Positions 47,017-55,509 of a DNA stretch of 64,000 nt are shown piece by piece; position 1 is the stretch's first letter; each line of letters begins with the position of its first letter. The notes beneath the pieces were generated by a model that ran no database searches, was not told the DNA's origin, and saw only the letters and a program-made list of their open reading frames with translations. A program made the translations under genes and the position numbers. This DNA comes from Alteromonadales bacterium alter-6D02 (lineage in GTDB: Bacteria; Pseudomonadota; Gammaproteobacteria; Enterobacterales; Psychrobiaceae): NCBI GenBank assembly GCA_002835545.1, contig PIZK01000006.1, positions 62,001 to 126,000 of the forward strand, given 5' to 3'.

Positions 47017-48087
47017 ATGAAATTGGCTATCCCACTCTCGTTAATCGCCCTTGCTATCTCAGGTTGTGCAACCAAAAAGCAAGTTGATAACACCCCCTTA
47101 CAAGAAACGGCGGTAGTCAAAGCAGAATATAGTGTCACTGGGTTATATTCTCCTGATTTTCACGGTAAGCAGACCGTGTTAACTCGTGACAATCTACGCT
47201 CAATCCGCGAGAAAACCACCTTTGATAGTTGGTTATTGCGTTGGGCTAATTTTGATGAGGCCCGTATTGCCGATATTAAACAAAATAAATCTCTTTATGT
47301 TGATTATGATGACAAGGAGTATTCTGAATGTGGTTTGTCTGGCTGTAACACATCTTTCTTAAAAGAAATCGAAGGCCCGGGTATAGAACAGGACGAAAGT
47401 GAAGACCATCAATCGTATGAAGAAATTGGCTGTAGTGTGTCTTTGGCAAATAACAGCTTTGATGTTGATAAAACTGGCCGAACTCGAACCATTAACGGTT
47501 TTGACACTCAAGAATATAAAGTAAAGTGGAGCACTGAGTTTAAAGACAGCCTAGGTAAAATTGATAAGAATGTCATCACCTTTGATTTTTGGACTACAGA
47601 TCAGAACCAGTCAATGAATCAGGCATTAACTACTCACGGTCAGTTCCAAACGAACTATGCTAATTCACTGGACGATAATCACCCATTAATGCGTTTACTC
47701 GGCGCCAATGGCTATAAGGCTATCGCTGCCTTTACTGGTGATATGGACAATCAAGAGCACCAATTTAACGGTGAGATCGGTCGTAAACTAGCGCAAATTA
47801 AGGGCTACCCGATTTCAATTAAATTAGAATGGAACCAAAAATTAGAAGCCTGTAAAGAGCAACGCTCATCCACATCAGGTCCAATCGACTATACGCAAAA
47901 TATTAGTGATATCGGCTCACAAATGCTCGGTAGCTTAGTTGAAAAAGGGAAAGAAACCTTGATGGAAGCGTGGATGAAAGACCCTGTCATTCGCTATGTA
48001 TACGAGATAAAGTCTGTATCAATTGAGCAAGTACGGGACAGTAAATTCCAAGTACCTGCAGATTATAAAATTGTAAATCGCGGCTAA
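47017..48087 (+). CDS. Lipoprotein of unknown function
   Basis: 356 residues. Lipobox AISGC places the lipidated cysteine at residue 17. The mature part is acidic and soluble, with cysteines in ECGLSGCNTS and EEIGCSV and no repeats. GGAAAAAAG precedes the ATG. I recognise no domain; an internal strand-rich stretch (RTINGFDTQEYKVKWSTEF) looks like a lipoprotein beta-domain. Divergent from the 3D-domain gene. Confidence 0.75.
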   Translation: MKLAIPLSLIALAISGCATKKQVDNTPLQETAVVKAEYSVTGLYSPDFHGKQTVLTRDNLRSIREKTTFDSWLLRWANFDEARIADIKQNKSLYVDYDDKEYSECGLSGCNTSFLKEIEGPGIEQDESEDHQSYEEIGCSVSLANNSFDVDKTGRTRTINGFDTQEYKVKWSTEFKDSLGKIDKNVITFDFWTTDQNQSMNQALTTHGQFQTNYANSLDDNHPLMRLLGANGYKAIAAFTGDMDNQEHQFNGEIGRKLAQIKGYPISIKLEWNQKLEACKEQRSSTSGPIDYTQNISDIGSQMLGSLVEKGKETLMEAWMKDPVIRYVYEIKSVSIEQVRDSKFQVPADYKIVNRG

Positions 48088-48100
48088 AGAATATACTCGG

Positions 48101-48124
48101 CAGGCTCAACGTCTATTGAGCCTG
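48101..48124. terminator. Stem-loop at converging 3' ends, overlapping a stop codon
   Basis: CAGGCTCAA / TTGAGCCTG with a six-base loop. The last codons and stop of the minus-strand hydrolase lie inside the stem. It is followed by TCTATCTTCCTT on the plus strand. Confidence 0.6.
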
Positions 48125-49045
48125 TCTATCTTCCTTAGCAATAAACTCTCTAATCGCTTGCCATGCTTGCTCTCGATACTCTTCGATCTCAAACAGCACC
48201 TCATGCCGTGCATTCTCAATAACTGTTTTTTTAAGCCATTTCGTAAGCATATTTTTTGCAAAGTAATCTTGGGCCTGATTATCAACTATCGTTTCAGCGC
48301 CAGCTTGTAGCAGTAACGTTGGTATTTCAATCATCGATGCCTGACGCACACACTGCCCACTCGCCTTAATCGCTTGAATTAACCAAGCATTGGTTGGAGA
48401 ACCCAATTGAATAGATGGCTGCTGTTGATATAACTGACGGAATTGACTATAGCGAGCTTGTGATTGGGTTAACTCGTTTTCTGCAAATGGCGCATCGTCA
48501 TATCCGCTTCCTCCTAGGACATACTTAGATTCAGCGTTAAACAAGCGACTCAGACCTTCTAGAGTCTGAGTAACACATAAAATGAGCCATTGTGGGGCTG
48601 GTAAGCAAATACCATGCATTGGGCTTGCTAAGATTACTTTATCAATCGAGTGGGGGCGTGTTTGCAGGTAGCGAGTACAAATAGCCCCTCCCATTGAATG
48701 ACCCAAGAGTATCTGCTGTAAGTGTTTGTTAGGCTGGACAATAGTTTCAATAAATGTTGCCAAGTCAGCCACATAATGATCGAACTCTTCCACATGCCCT
48801 TTGTGGGGGTTGCTTAGCATTCGTTGAGAGAGCCCTTGGCCACGGTGATCGAGCATATAAACGCTGTAGCCTAGACTATAAAATTCATTAGCAACTTCAT
48901 GATATTTTAAATAGCTTTCGATACGACCATTAACCAAAATGACTGCTGGAGAAGGCTGTTCTTGTTGCATAAAACCATAGCTAATGTTGACATTTTTAAT
49001 GCCACTGAATTGATTTTGCTGTAAGTTTCCTAACCAAACATCCAT
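48113..49045 (-). CDS. Alpha/beta hydrolase, lysophospholipase PldB/monoacylglycerol lipase type
   Basis: 310 residues from ATG 49045 (AAGG 8 nt upstream; alternatives further up overlap the divergent gene). The motifs are VNGRIESYLKYHEVANEF, MLDHRGQGLSQR and the nucleophile elbow LLGHSMGGAI. The acid ETIVDN and the histidine ARHEVLFE follow late. This is the Hydrolase_4 group that includes PldB. Substrates are probably lysophospholipids or monoacylglycerols. Confidence 0.88.
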   Translation of the reverse strand: MDVWLGNLQQNQFSGIKNVNISYGFMQQEQPSPAVILVNGRIESYLKYHEVANEFYSLGYSVYMLDHRGQGLSQRMLSNPHKGHVEEFDHYVADLATFIETIVQPNKHLQQILLGHSMGGAICTRYLQTRPHSIDKVILASPMHGICLPAPQWLILCVTQTLEGLSRLFNAESKYVLGGSGYDDAPFAENELTQSQARYSQFRQLYQQQPSIQLGSPTNAWLIQAIKASGQCVRQASMIEIPTLLLQAGAETIVDNQAQDYFAKNMLTKWLKKTVIENARHEVLFEIEEYREQAWQAIREFIAKEDRQAQ

Positions 49046-49089
49046 TTTATTAGCCTTAATAACCATAATAATAGGTATGATGCCAGAAT

Positions 49090-49944
49090 ATGCCCGAAAG
49101 TGAAAAGACGACCTTGTGTCAAACAACACAAATTCCCTACGTTCAGTTTAATCAAGGATCGCAACCTTGTTTATTTATTCACGCCAATGGTTATCCAAGT
49201 CCGTGTTATAGCCCCTTATTACAACAACTCAAGGGTTGTAACGTATGGGCCCCCTTATTGCGTCCTTGCTGGGATGATAGCGACCCAAGTGATGCCAATC
49301 AGTGGCCACGATTGGTCAGTGATTTGGTCTCATTTGCGCGCGCTCGATACCAAGAAACACAACAACCTCTAGTGGCCATTAGCCACTCAATGGGCTGTAT
49401 CATCTTATTACGTGCCGCACTGCGAGAGCCACAACTCTTTAGTAAGGTGGTATTTATCGACCCCATTTTTATGCCGAGTCACCTGGTTGAGATATCACGA
49501 ATAATGCCCCAGCGCTTAAAGCGTAAACTTAAATTGGTTAAAAAGACCCTCTCCAGACCTGACCGCTGGTCAAGCTTACAGCAAGCCTTTGATTTTCATA
49601 GACCTAAAAGAGCTTTCACAGCATTATCCGATCCCGCATTATGGCAATACATTATCGGAGGCACACAGCAAGTTGACGGCAAATGGCAGCTAATTTACCC
49701 CAAAGCTTGGGAGGCTTGGTTTTATCAAAATTTACCTCGAGCCTGGCGTCTATTACGACGCTTAGAGTTGCCGACATTAGGCATAAAAGCAGAAAACTCT
49801 GAGTTTTTAACCAACGCAGCATGGCAAAAGTGGCAGAAGATCCAACCCAACGACACCTTTGTCGAGTTCCAAGATCAATATCATTTATTACCACTAGAAG
49901 CGCCTAATGACGTTGCCCATGCGATCTTAGATTTTATCGAATAA
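49090..49944 (+). CDS. Alpha/beta hydrolase
   Basis: 284 residues. The oxyanion region is LFIHANGYPSPCYSPLLQQL, the nucleophile elbow AISHSMGCII and the late histidine YHLLPLEAP. It is a general alpha/beta hydrolase fold protein with no identifiable substrate. It is divergent from another hydrolase with only 44 bp between starts, and its 3' end overlaps the convergent transglutaminase gene by 18 bp. Confidence 0.85.
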   Translation: MPESEKTTLCQTTQIPYVQFNQGSQPCLFIHANGYPSPCYSPLLQQLKGCNVWAPLLRPCWDDSDPSDANQWPRLVSDLVSFARARYQETQQPLVAISHSMGCIILLRAALREPQLFSKVVFIDPIFMPSHLVEISRIMPQRLKRKLKLVKKTLSRPDRWSSLQQAFDFHRPKRAFTALSDPALWQYIIGGTQQVDGKWQLIYPKAWEAWFYQNLPRAWRLLRRLELPTLGIKAENSEFLTNAAWQKWQKIQPNDTFVEFQDQYHLLPLEAPNDVAHAILDFIE

Positions 49945-51915
49945 TTCTTTTGCCGCTTGCTTTAGTTTGAGCCAATCCTGCCGAGTAATCTCAGCGCACT
50001 GTTGATATTGAATTTGATTAAAGCAGCAGCTAAAGAGGGCAATTTCTCGCTTTATATGCGGCCTCTGTTGTGCGACTTGTTGGAGATAACTATATGCTGG
50101 AAGGTGTGTAGGTCTCTTTACTCCGAGCTTCGCGACAACAGTATTAAATAATTCATCACTCTTTTGTTGATAGGTTTTTCGCTGCAACCTAAAACCGCTA
50201 AACCAAGCCAACCATAGCGCAATCACGCACAAGCAAATCAAGATAAGCACCATGATCTTCGTCGCATTGACCTCGCCCAATAAATACTCAAGCAGATCAT
50301 TTTGCGCTTCTTTATCGTAGCCAAGTAACCAGCGGCTCCATAAATACTCAATATTCGCCAAGCTAACTCGCAATTGATTTACCCAAGGGGAATGTTGATA
50401 CCTTGCCAGGCTTAATACGGAACCAGATAAAAAATCTTGTTCGGCACCTAACGTTGATACAAGCCCTTGGGTTACACGTTCTGGAGACACTTGTGCAGTA
50501 GGGTCAACCCGAACCCACCCTTGCCCATCAAGCCATACTTCATTCCATGCATGAGCGTCATATTGATACACATTCAAATAGCCAACCTCATCATTCCACT
50601 CACCGCCCTGATACCCTGCAACCACTCGAGACGGAATACCTGCTGACCTCATCACAAACGAGAAAGCACTAGCATAATGAGCACAGAAGCCTTCACGAGT
50701 ATTAAATAGAAAGTCATCAATACTATCCTGCCCAAGCAGTTTCGGAGTTAAGGTATAGTAAAAAGGCTGCTGCCTAAAGTAAGCAAGTACCGCATTAATC
50801 AATGCCTGAGGATGCTCGTGACGTTGGCGAAGTTCAGCCACCCATTGCTGAGTTTTTAAGTTGGTTTGTTCTGGGAGTGCCAGGTTTCTTAAGCGAGAAC
50901 GGTTATTAATCGGCGCTAACGTCATTAACCCCTGAACACTAGATACTGTGTATTGCATCGGTGTAACCACAGGCTTAGTCGCAAAGAGTGTCCCATCGAA
51001 TGACTGGCGCACACCATTATCATTACTTAATGGCAAGGCCAAACCAAACAGCCATTGTTGGTTGCTCGGCTTAGCTATTATCTGATAGTTAAAAGACTTC
51101 ATTGTCGGGCTAATTTCTGTCAAAGTATTATTAGCTAAGCTACGTTGCCATAATTTTGAAACGGGTGACTGGCTCCAACGGCGGCCATCAAATGATTCCA
51201 TCACTAACGCCCGCCAATAAAGCTCTTGCGGCAACGGCCTCTCCCCATCAAAAGTGACGCTGAAGGCAAGCTCCGAGCTTTGCGTTAAGCTGGCGATATC
51301 ACCCGGACTCATGTTATCAGAAAGCCCAGTCGTAGCCTGTTTAATCGACGGCATTTGCCACAATGGCGATAACTGCGGCATTAATAAAAAGAGCACTGCG
51401 GTTAACGGTAAACTAACCGAAAAAATCTTAGTGGACAGCGTTAGTTGTTGTCGCCACTTCAGTGCTGGTGCACAAATATTGATTAATAAACAGAGAGTTG
51501 CAATAAGCAAAATGAGATTAAAAATCGCATGTTTGATTTCACTGCCAAAAACTAAGGCAACACCCGCAGTAAGAATACTGATTAGAGCTAAAATAAACGC
51601 ATCTCGCTGTTGATACAGCTCAATAAATTTTAATGCAAAACCCACTAACAACAAATTAACCATCGTTAATAGCAAGCCGTGGCTAGGCCCAGTAATGGTT
51701 AATAAAATAATACAGGACAAGACAATTGAAAAATGCCACCAGCGATTCACTTTAAGTACTTGCCCTTTAAAGTATAACCAGCGCCAACTGATGGTGCCAA
51801 TACTGATGATAGCAACCCACCACGCAGCCTCCTGCCAGAGCAATAACAAGCTAAAGCTATGAATAAAAATCATTAAAACAATCGAATATTGATTAGCGAG
51901 CCAACTTTTATTCAT
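49927..51915 (-). CDS. TgpA-like membrane transglutaminase (DUF3488)
   Basis: 662 residues. The N-terminal DUF3488 membrane part has about six helices (10-205). The periplasmic transglutaminase-like domain (about 330-500) carries the triad REGFCAHYASAF (Cys), DAHAWNEVW (His) and VRVDPTA (Asp). One more membrane segment (about 553-575) precedes a C-terminal DUF4129-like tail. It is homologous to Pseudomonas TgpA, an essential membrane protein. It overlaps the DUF58 gene by 8 bp. Confidence 0.92.
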   Translation of the reverse strand: MNKSWLANQYSIVLMIFIHSFSLLLLWQEAAWWVAIISIGTISWRWLYFKGQVLKVNRWWHFSIVLSCIILLTITGPSHGLLLTMVNLLLVGFALKFIELYQQRDAFILALISILTAGVALVFGSEIKHAIFNLILLIATLCLLINICAPALKWRQQLTLSTKIFSVSLPLTAVLFLLMPQLSPLWQMPSIKQATTGLSDNMSPGDIASLTQSSELAFSVTFDGERPLPQELYWRALVMESFDGRRWSQSPVSKLWQRSLANNTLTEISPTMKSFNYQIIAKPSNQQWLFGLALPLSNDNGVRQSFDGTLFATKPVVTPMQYTVSSVQGLMTLAPINNRSRLRNLALPEQTNLKTQQWVAELRQRHEHPQALINAVLAYFRQQPFYYTLTPKLLGQDSIDDFLFNTREGFCAHYASAFSFVMRSAGIPSRVVAGYQGGEWNDEVGYLNVYQYDAHAWNEVWLDGQGWVRVDPTAQVSPERVTQGLVSTLGAEQDFLSGSVLSLARYQHSPWVNQLRVSLANIEYLWSRWLLGYDKEAQNDLLEYLLGEVNATKIMVLILICLCVIALWLAWFSGFRLQRKTYQQKSDELFNTVVAKLGVKRPTHLPAYSYLQQVAQQRPHIKREIALFSCCFNQIQYQQCAEITRQDWLKLKQAAKELFDKI

Positions 51916-52867
51916 GATCCGCCCTTACTAACGCCAACGTGGTTAACACTCGTTGACGCTGCGTTTCCCCTCGATTAACAGCGACACGGCTATGAGGTAG
52001 AACAAGCCCAAACGGCTGGTTTTTTTTAGACAATTCAATTGTTAAGTAACTGAGGTAGGATAGTTTCTCTTCTTTATCCTTAGCAACAATTTGATCGTAA
52101 TCCAGCCAGTTTGGTTCACCAATAGTCTGCTCAAACTGCTTAGTTAACATTCCCTTACCTTGTGCCACTTGTTTCCAGGCAACTCGCTTTAACGACTCAC
52201 CAAGATGGTACGAGTCTAAACCAGAAAAGTGATCACCTGTTTGGGTTAATGCATGGCGCTTTCCTTGCTCATCATTGGCTGCAATCAACGCAACTTGCTT
52301 ATAAGAAAGGGGGTTGGGATAAACAATGACCTGCTGATTTAAATCAATATGAGACCAAGCCCTAAACAACCCCAATGGAAAAACGCTAGCAACCGTTATT
52401 CTGTCTAATTGATACTGTCCACGGGCCTTTGCACCAAGCCGTAAAGCACAGTATTGCTGCCCTGCCACTTGTTGGATTACGGTATGCTCTTCATTTTCAT
52501 AATTTAATTCAATACCATACTTTGGCTTTTCAGCATCGAGTAAACAACTCACCTTCAGCGGTTGTTCGGCAAAAGATTCGCCCTGATTGTTAGCCTGTAA
52601 GCTCAAGCCAGCGAGGTTTTGATAGCACAACAACATCGTACTCGCAAAGATACTGATTAATAACATGCTCAGCAAAATAATCAGATTATTTTGATAATTT
52701 GTTCCAAGCAAAAAGAGTGCGATGGCCCCTAAGCAATAATAAGCGCCAAAGCGACTAGGTAATATAAAAATATTATGCCTATGCAGTTTCACCTTAGCCG
52801 CTGGCGGGATGCGTTTATCAAGCCACTTTGACCACGTTTTCTGTTTGAATCGGGACCAAATATTCAT
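51908..52867 (-). CDS. DUF58 (von Willebrand A-like) protein
   Basis: 319 residues from ATG 52867, with the MoxR stop TGA ending three bases upstream; a TTG one codon before is less likely. Two N-terminal hydrophobic segments (about 35-75) precede the DUF58 core: GDHFSGLDSYHLGESLKRVAWKQVAQGKGMLTKQFE. DUF58 proteins work with MoxR ATPases and transglutaminases in envelope maintenance; the precise role is unknown. Confidence 0.92.
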   Translation of the reverse strand: MNIWSRFKQKTWSKWLDKRIPPAAKVKLHRHNIFILPSRFGAYYCLGAIALFLLGTNYQNNLIILLSMLLISIFASTMLLCYQNLAGLSLQANNQGESFAEQPLKVSCLLDAEKPKYGIELNYENEEHTVIQQVAGQQYCALRLGAKARGQYQLDRITVASVFPLGLFRAWSHIDLNQQVIVYPNPLSYKQVALIAANDEQGKRHALTQTGDHFSGLDSYHLGESLKRVAWKQVAQGKGMLTKQFEQTIGEPNWLDYDQIVAKDKEEKLSYLSYLTIELSKKNQPFGLVLPHSRVAVNRGETQRQRVLTTLALVRADHE

Positions 52868-52870
52868 CAA

Positions 52871-53776
52871 TCACCCAATTGGGTTAATGCTATGAAGCAA
52901 TTGTTCACTATAAGACTGCCCTGTTCGCTGGTTTGTGCCTCGCAAGCGATGTTCCGTAGCCCCAGGTAAAATAGCTTGAATATCTTCGGGTAAGAGATAA
53001 TCGCGTCCCTCGATCATCGCCCAAGCTTTCGCCACGGCTAAGATCGCTTGAGAAGCACGGGGAGATAGCGCATGAGGGTAAAGACTATTAACACGAGTCT
53101 CTTGAACAAGCGCTAATAAGTAATCGAGTACAGGTTCAGAGACTGACACCGCAGCAGCTCTTGTCTGAAACTGCTGAAGACTTTGCTTATCCATGATAGC
53201 TTGAAGCTGTTCCCCCCTTATTTGCTTGCCTTGCAAGATTTTCTTTTCGGCCTCGACGCTTGGATAACCCAAACTAATACACATACTAAAGCGATCTAAT
53301 TGAGAGTCAGGCAGTTCAAAGGTGCCTGAATGCTCTAAAGGGTTCTGTGTTGCAATAACAAAAAATGGATCAGGTAATGGATAGGTCTTTCCGTCGACAC
53401 TCACTTGCCGTTCAGCCATCGCCTCAAGCAGCGCGCTTTGAGTTTTAGGGCTGGTACGATTAATTTCATCAGCCAACAACACTTGATTAAAAACCGGCCC
53501 CTGATGAAAGGTAAACTGTTGTTGTGATGTATCAAAAATTGATACCCCAATCAGATCAGCAGGCAACATATCACTAGTAAATTGCACACGCTGATACGAT
53601 AAACCACAGCTGATAGCTAACGCATGCGCCAACGTTGTTTTACCAACCCCAGGAACATCTTCTAGTAATAAATGACCATTGGCGAAAATACAACCTAGCG
53701 CTTGTTTGATTTGATGTTCTTTACCTAATAACTGCTGATTTATTTGCTCAATAATTGCCGTGATTGTCGCTGTCAT
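52871..53776 (-). CDS. MoxR family AAA+ ATPase
   Basis: 301 residues from ATG 53776. An in-frame extension upstream to 53857 would overlap the divergent gene. Walker A is LLEDVPGVGKTTLAHAL, Walker B LLADEINRTSPKTQSALLEAM, sensor 1 FVIATQNPLEHSGTFELPDSQLDRF, and the lid SPRASQAILAVAKAWA. It is a chaperone-like ATPase acting with the downstream DUF58 and transglutaminase genes. Confidence 0.95.
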   Translation of the reverse strand: MTATITAIIEQINQQLLGKEHQIKQALGCIFANGHLLLEDVPGVGKTTLAHALAISCGLSYQRVQFTSDMLPADLIGVSIFDTSQQQFTFHQGPVFNQVLLADEINRTSPKTQSALLEAMAERQVSVDGKTYPLPDPFFVIATQNPLEHSGTFELPDSQLDRFSMCISLGYPSVEAEKKILQGKQIRGEQLQAIMDKQSLQQFQTRAAAVSVSEPVLDYLLALVQETRVNSLYPHALSPRASQAILAVAKAWAMIEGRDYLLPEDIQAILPGATEHRLRGTNQRTGQSYSEQLLHSINPIG

Positions 53777-53870
53777 GTCAAAGCCAAGAAAAAGTAATTT
53801 AATCCAGTTTATCCTAAAATAATCAGCTATGGGCAGGTATAATAATGAAAAAATCATTCATAGGCTGCTT

Positions 53871-54713
53871 ATGCTCAGTTATCGACATAGTTTTCACGCA
53901 GGCAATTTTGCTGACGTGCTAAAACACCTAGTTCAAACATTAATCATTGATTCTTTGAAACAAAAGCCGAAGCCTTTTGTTTATCATGATACTCACTCAG
54001 CAGCCGGGCGTTATGACTTACGCGATGAAAAAAGTGAAAAGACAGGTGAATATAAAGATGGCATTGCCAAGATTTGGCAACAAGATGATATTCCTGACGT
54101 CCTACACGACTACATTGAAGTGATTAAAGAGCTAAACCCAAATGGCGAGTTGACGTATTACCCGGGTTCACCTCTGGTGGCAAAAATGTTGATGGGAAAT
54201 CATAACCGACTTGAGCTAACCGAACTTCACCCCACTGATATTGAACTACTAAAGCAAGAGTTTCAGGGCGATCGTAAAGTTAGAATCCAGCAAATTGATG
54301 GTTATAAGGGTATCAAAGCGATGTTGCCGCCACCTCAGCGCCGCGCCCTAGTATTAATCGACCCTCCTTACGAGTTAAAAACAGAACATAATGATGCGAT
54401 CAAAGGTATCGTTGAAGCTCATAAGCGTTTTTCGACTGGTATTTATGCTTTATGGTACCCGGTTGTATCTCGCAATCAGGTAAACCGCTTCTGTGAGAAG
54501 TTCTCTCAGCAAGGGATCCGAAAAATATTGCGCATTGAACTTTGTGTAAAGCAAGATACTAACGAGTTTGGTATGACTGGTACAGGAATGATTATAGTCA
54601 ATCCACCATGGAAGCTTGAGCAACAAATGAAAGAAGTATTACCATGGTTAACCAAACACTTAGCACAAGACGATTCGGCTCATTTTAAGGTTGAATGGTT
54701 AGTTGAAGAGTAA
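53871..54713 (+). CDS. rlmJ: 23S rRNA (adenine-2030 N6)-methyltransferase RlmJ
   Basis: 280 residues from ATG 53871, giving MLSYRHSFHAGNFADVLKH, the E. coli start and length; a 14-codon upstream extension is rejected. Further motifs are HDTHSAAGRYDL and the catalytic LIDPPYE. It modifies A2030 of 23S rRNA. Confidence 0.97.
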   Translation: MLSYRHSFHAGNFADVLKHLVQTLIIDSLKQKPKPFVYHDTHSAAGRYDLRDEKSEKTGEYKDGIAKIWQQDDIPDVLHDYIEVIKELNPNGELTYYPGSPLVAKMLMGNHNRLELTELHPTDIELLKQEFQGDRKVRIQQIDGYKGIKAMLPPPQRRALVLIDPPYELKTEHNDAIKGIVEAHKRFSTGIYALWYPVVSRNQVNRFCEKFSQQGIRKILRIELCVKQDTNEFGMTGTGMIIVNPPWKLEQQMKEVLPWLTKHLAQDDSAHFKVEWLVEE

Positions 54714-54767
54714 TCATTTGGCTGGTTATTAAAGACCATGGGTTTAGAAATAAAACCCTAGAGTTGC

Positions 54768-54802
54768 AAACCATAGATTACGAATGTAATCTATGGTTTT
54801 TT
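54768..54802 (+). terminator. Terminator after rlmJ
   Basis: Fourteen-bp arms AAACCATAGATTAC / GTAATCTATGGTTT with loop GAAT, then TTTTATT. A smaller stem GGGTTT / AAACCC lies just before it (54740-54757). Confidence 0.92.
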
Positions 54803-54822
54803 ATTACTCGTTATGGTGTTAT

Positions 54823-55509
54823 ATGAAATTATTGCTTGTTCTATTGGTTTTATTTATCAGTGGCTGTAGCCAACGGGTCCATTTAATCAGCCAAGGCTAT
54901 ACCCCTGAGCAGTTATCTCCCATTGTCACCGCGCTCGAAGAGTTAGATTTAGAAGTAAAGCATTCCGATATCCCATTACCAACAAACTTCAGTGACAACA
55001 CGATTATCAGTCATCCTAGCTTAGCCACCAGCAATCAATTAGCTAATATCCAAGAATTGCTTCACAGCCTTGAATTAAGTCCTGTGCAATTGCTCCATTT
55101 CGCTTCAAATCATAAGCATTATTATACTCAGGGTAATATTGGGCTCTACCTACGCCACCCTGAGCATAAGAGTAGGCCTCAACCACCGCTTTACGTCATG
55201 AGTCAATATTGCTCTTCAGGTAATGCGACATTAGGTATGCAGCCTAATGGTCAGTTCTTACTCGAAGTTGAGGTATATGGTGAGAAAAAGTCAATTCATG
55301 CCAGCTCTGGCCAATGGGTGTTTGACGGAGAGAACCTTGTCTTAACCCATTCTCAGAACCAAGTGGCCCACTTTAAAATGCAGCAAAAGACAGTTTCAAC
55401 TTATTTGGGGCCGCGCAGAAGTAAAGTATTCATCCCACAAGAAAACCACAACCTACCGCCAGCGTTTAACTGTGAATTTATCATTATTGATATGAGCTCA
55501 GCCCCTTAA
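54823..55509 (+). CDS. Lipoprotein of unknown function
   Basis: 228 residues from ATG 54823, with lipobox FISGC (Cys15). An upstream in-frame start lies within the rlmJ terminator. The mature part begins SQRVHLISQGYTPEQLSPIVTALEELDLEV, recalling a helix-strand peptidoglycan- or outer-membrane-associated module. A beta-rich C-terminus contains LLEVEVYGEKKSIHASSGQWVFDGENLVLTH. No family is recognised. Its stop shares four bases with the stop of the convergent EAL gene. Confidence 0.75.
   Translation: MKLLLVLLVLFISGCSQRVHLISQGYTPEQLSPIVTALEELDLEVKHSDIPLPTNFSDNTIISHPSLATSNQLANIQELLHSLELSPVQLLHFASNHKHYYTQGNIGLYLRHPEHKSRPQPPLYVMSQYCSSGNATLGMQPNGQFLLEVEVYGEKKSIHASSGQWVFDGENLVLTHSQNQVAHFKMQQKTVSTYLGPRRSKVFIPQENHNLPPAFNCEFIIIDMSSAP

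Noticed and set aside
49927-49944. Frameshift or mis-assembly at the 18-bp overlap of convergent genes
   Set aside because: Both proteins are full length with normal ends; short convergent overlaps occur elsewhere in the window (55506-55509).
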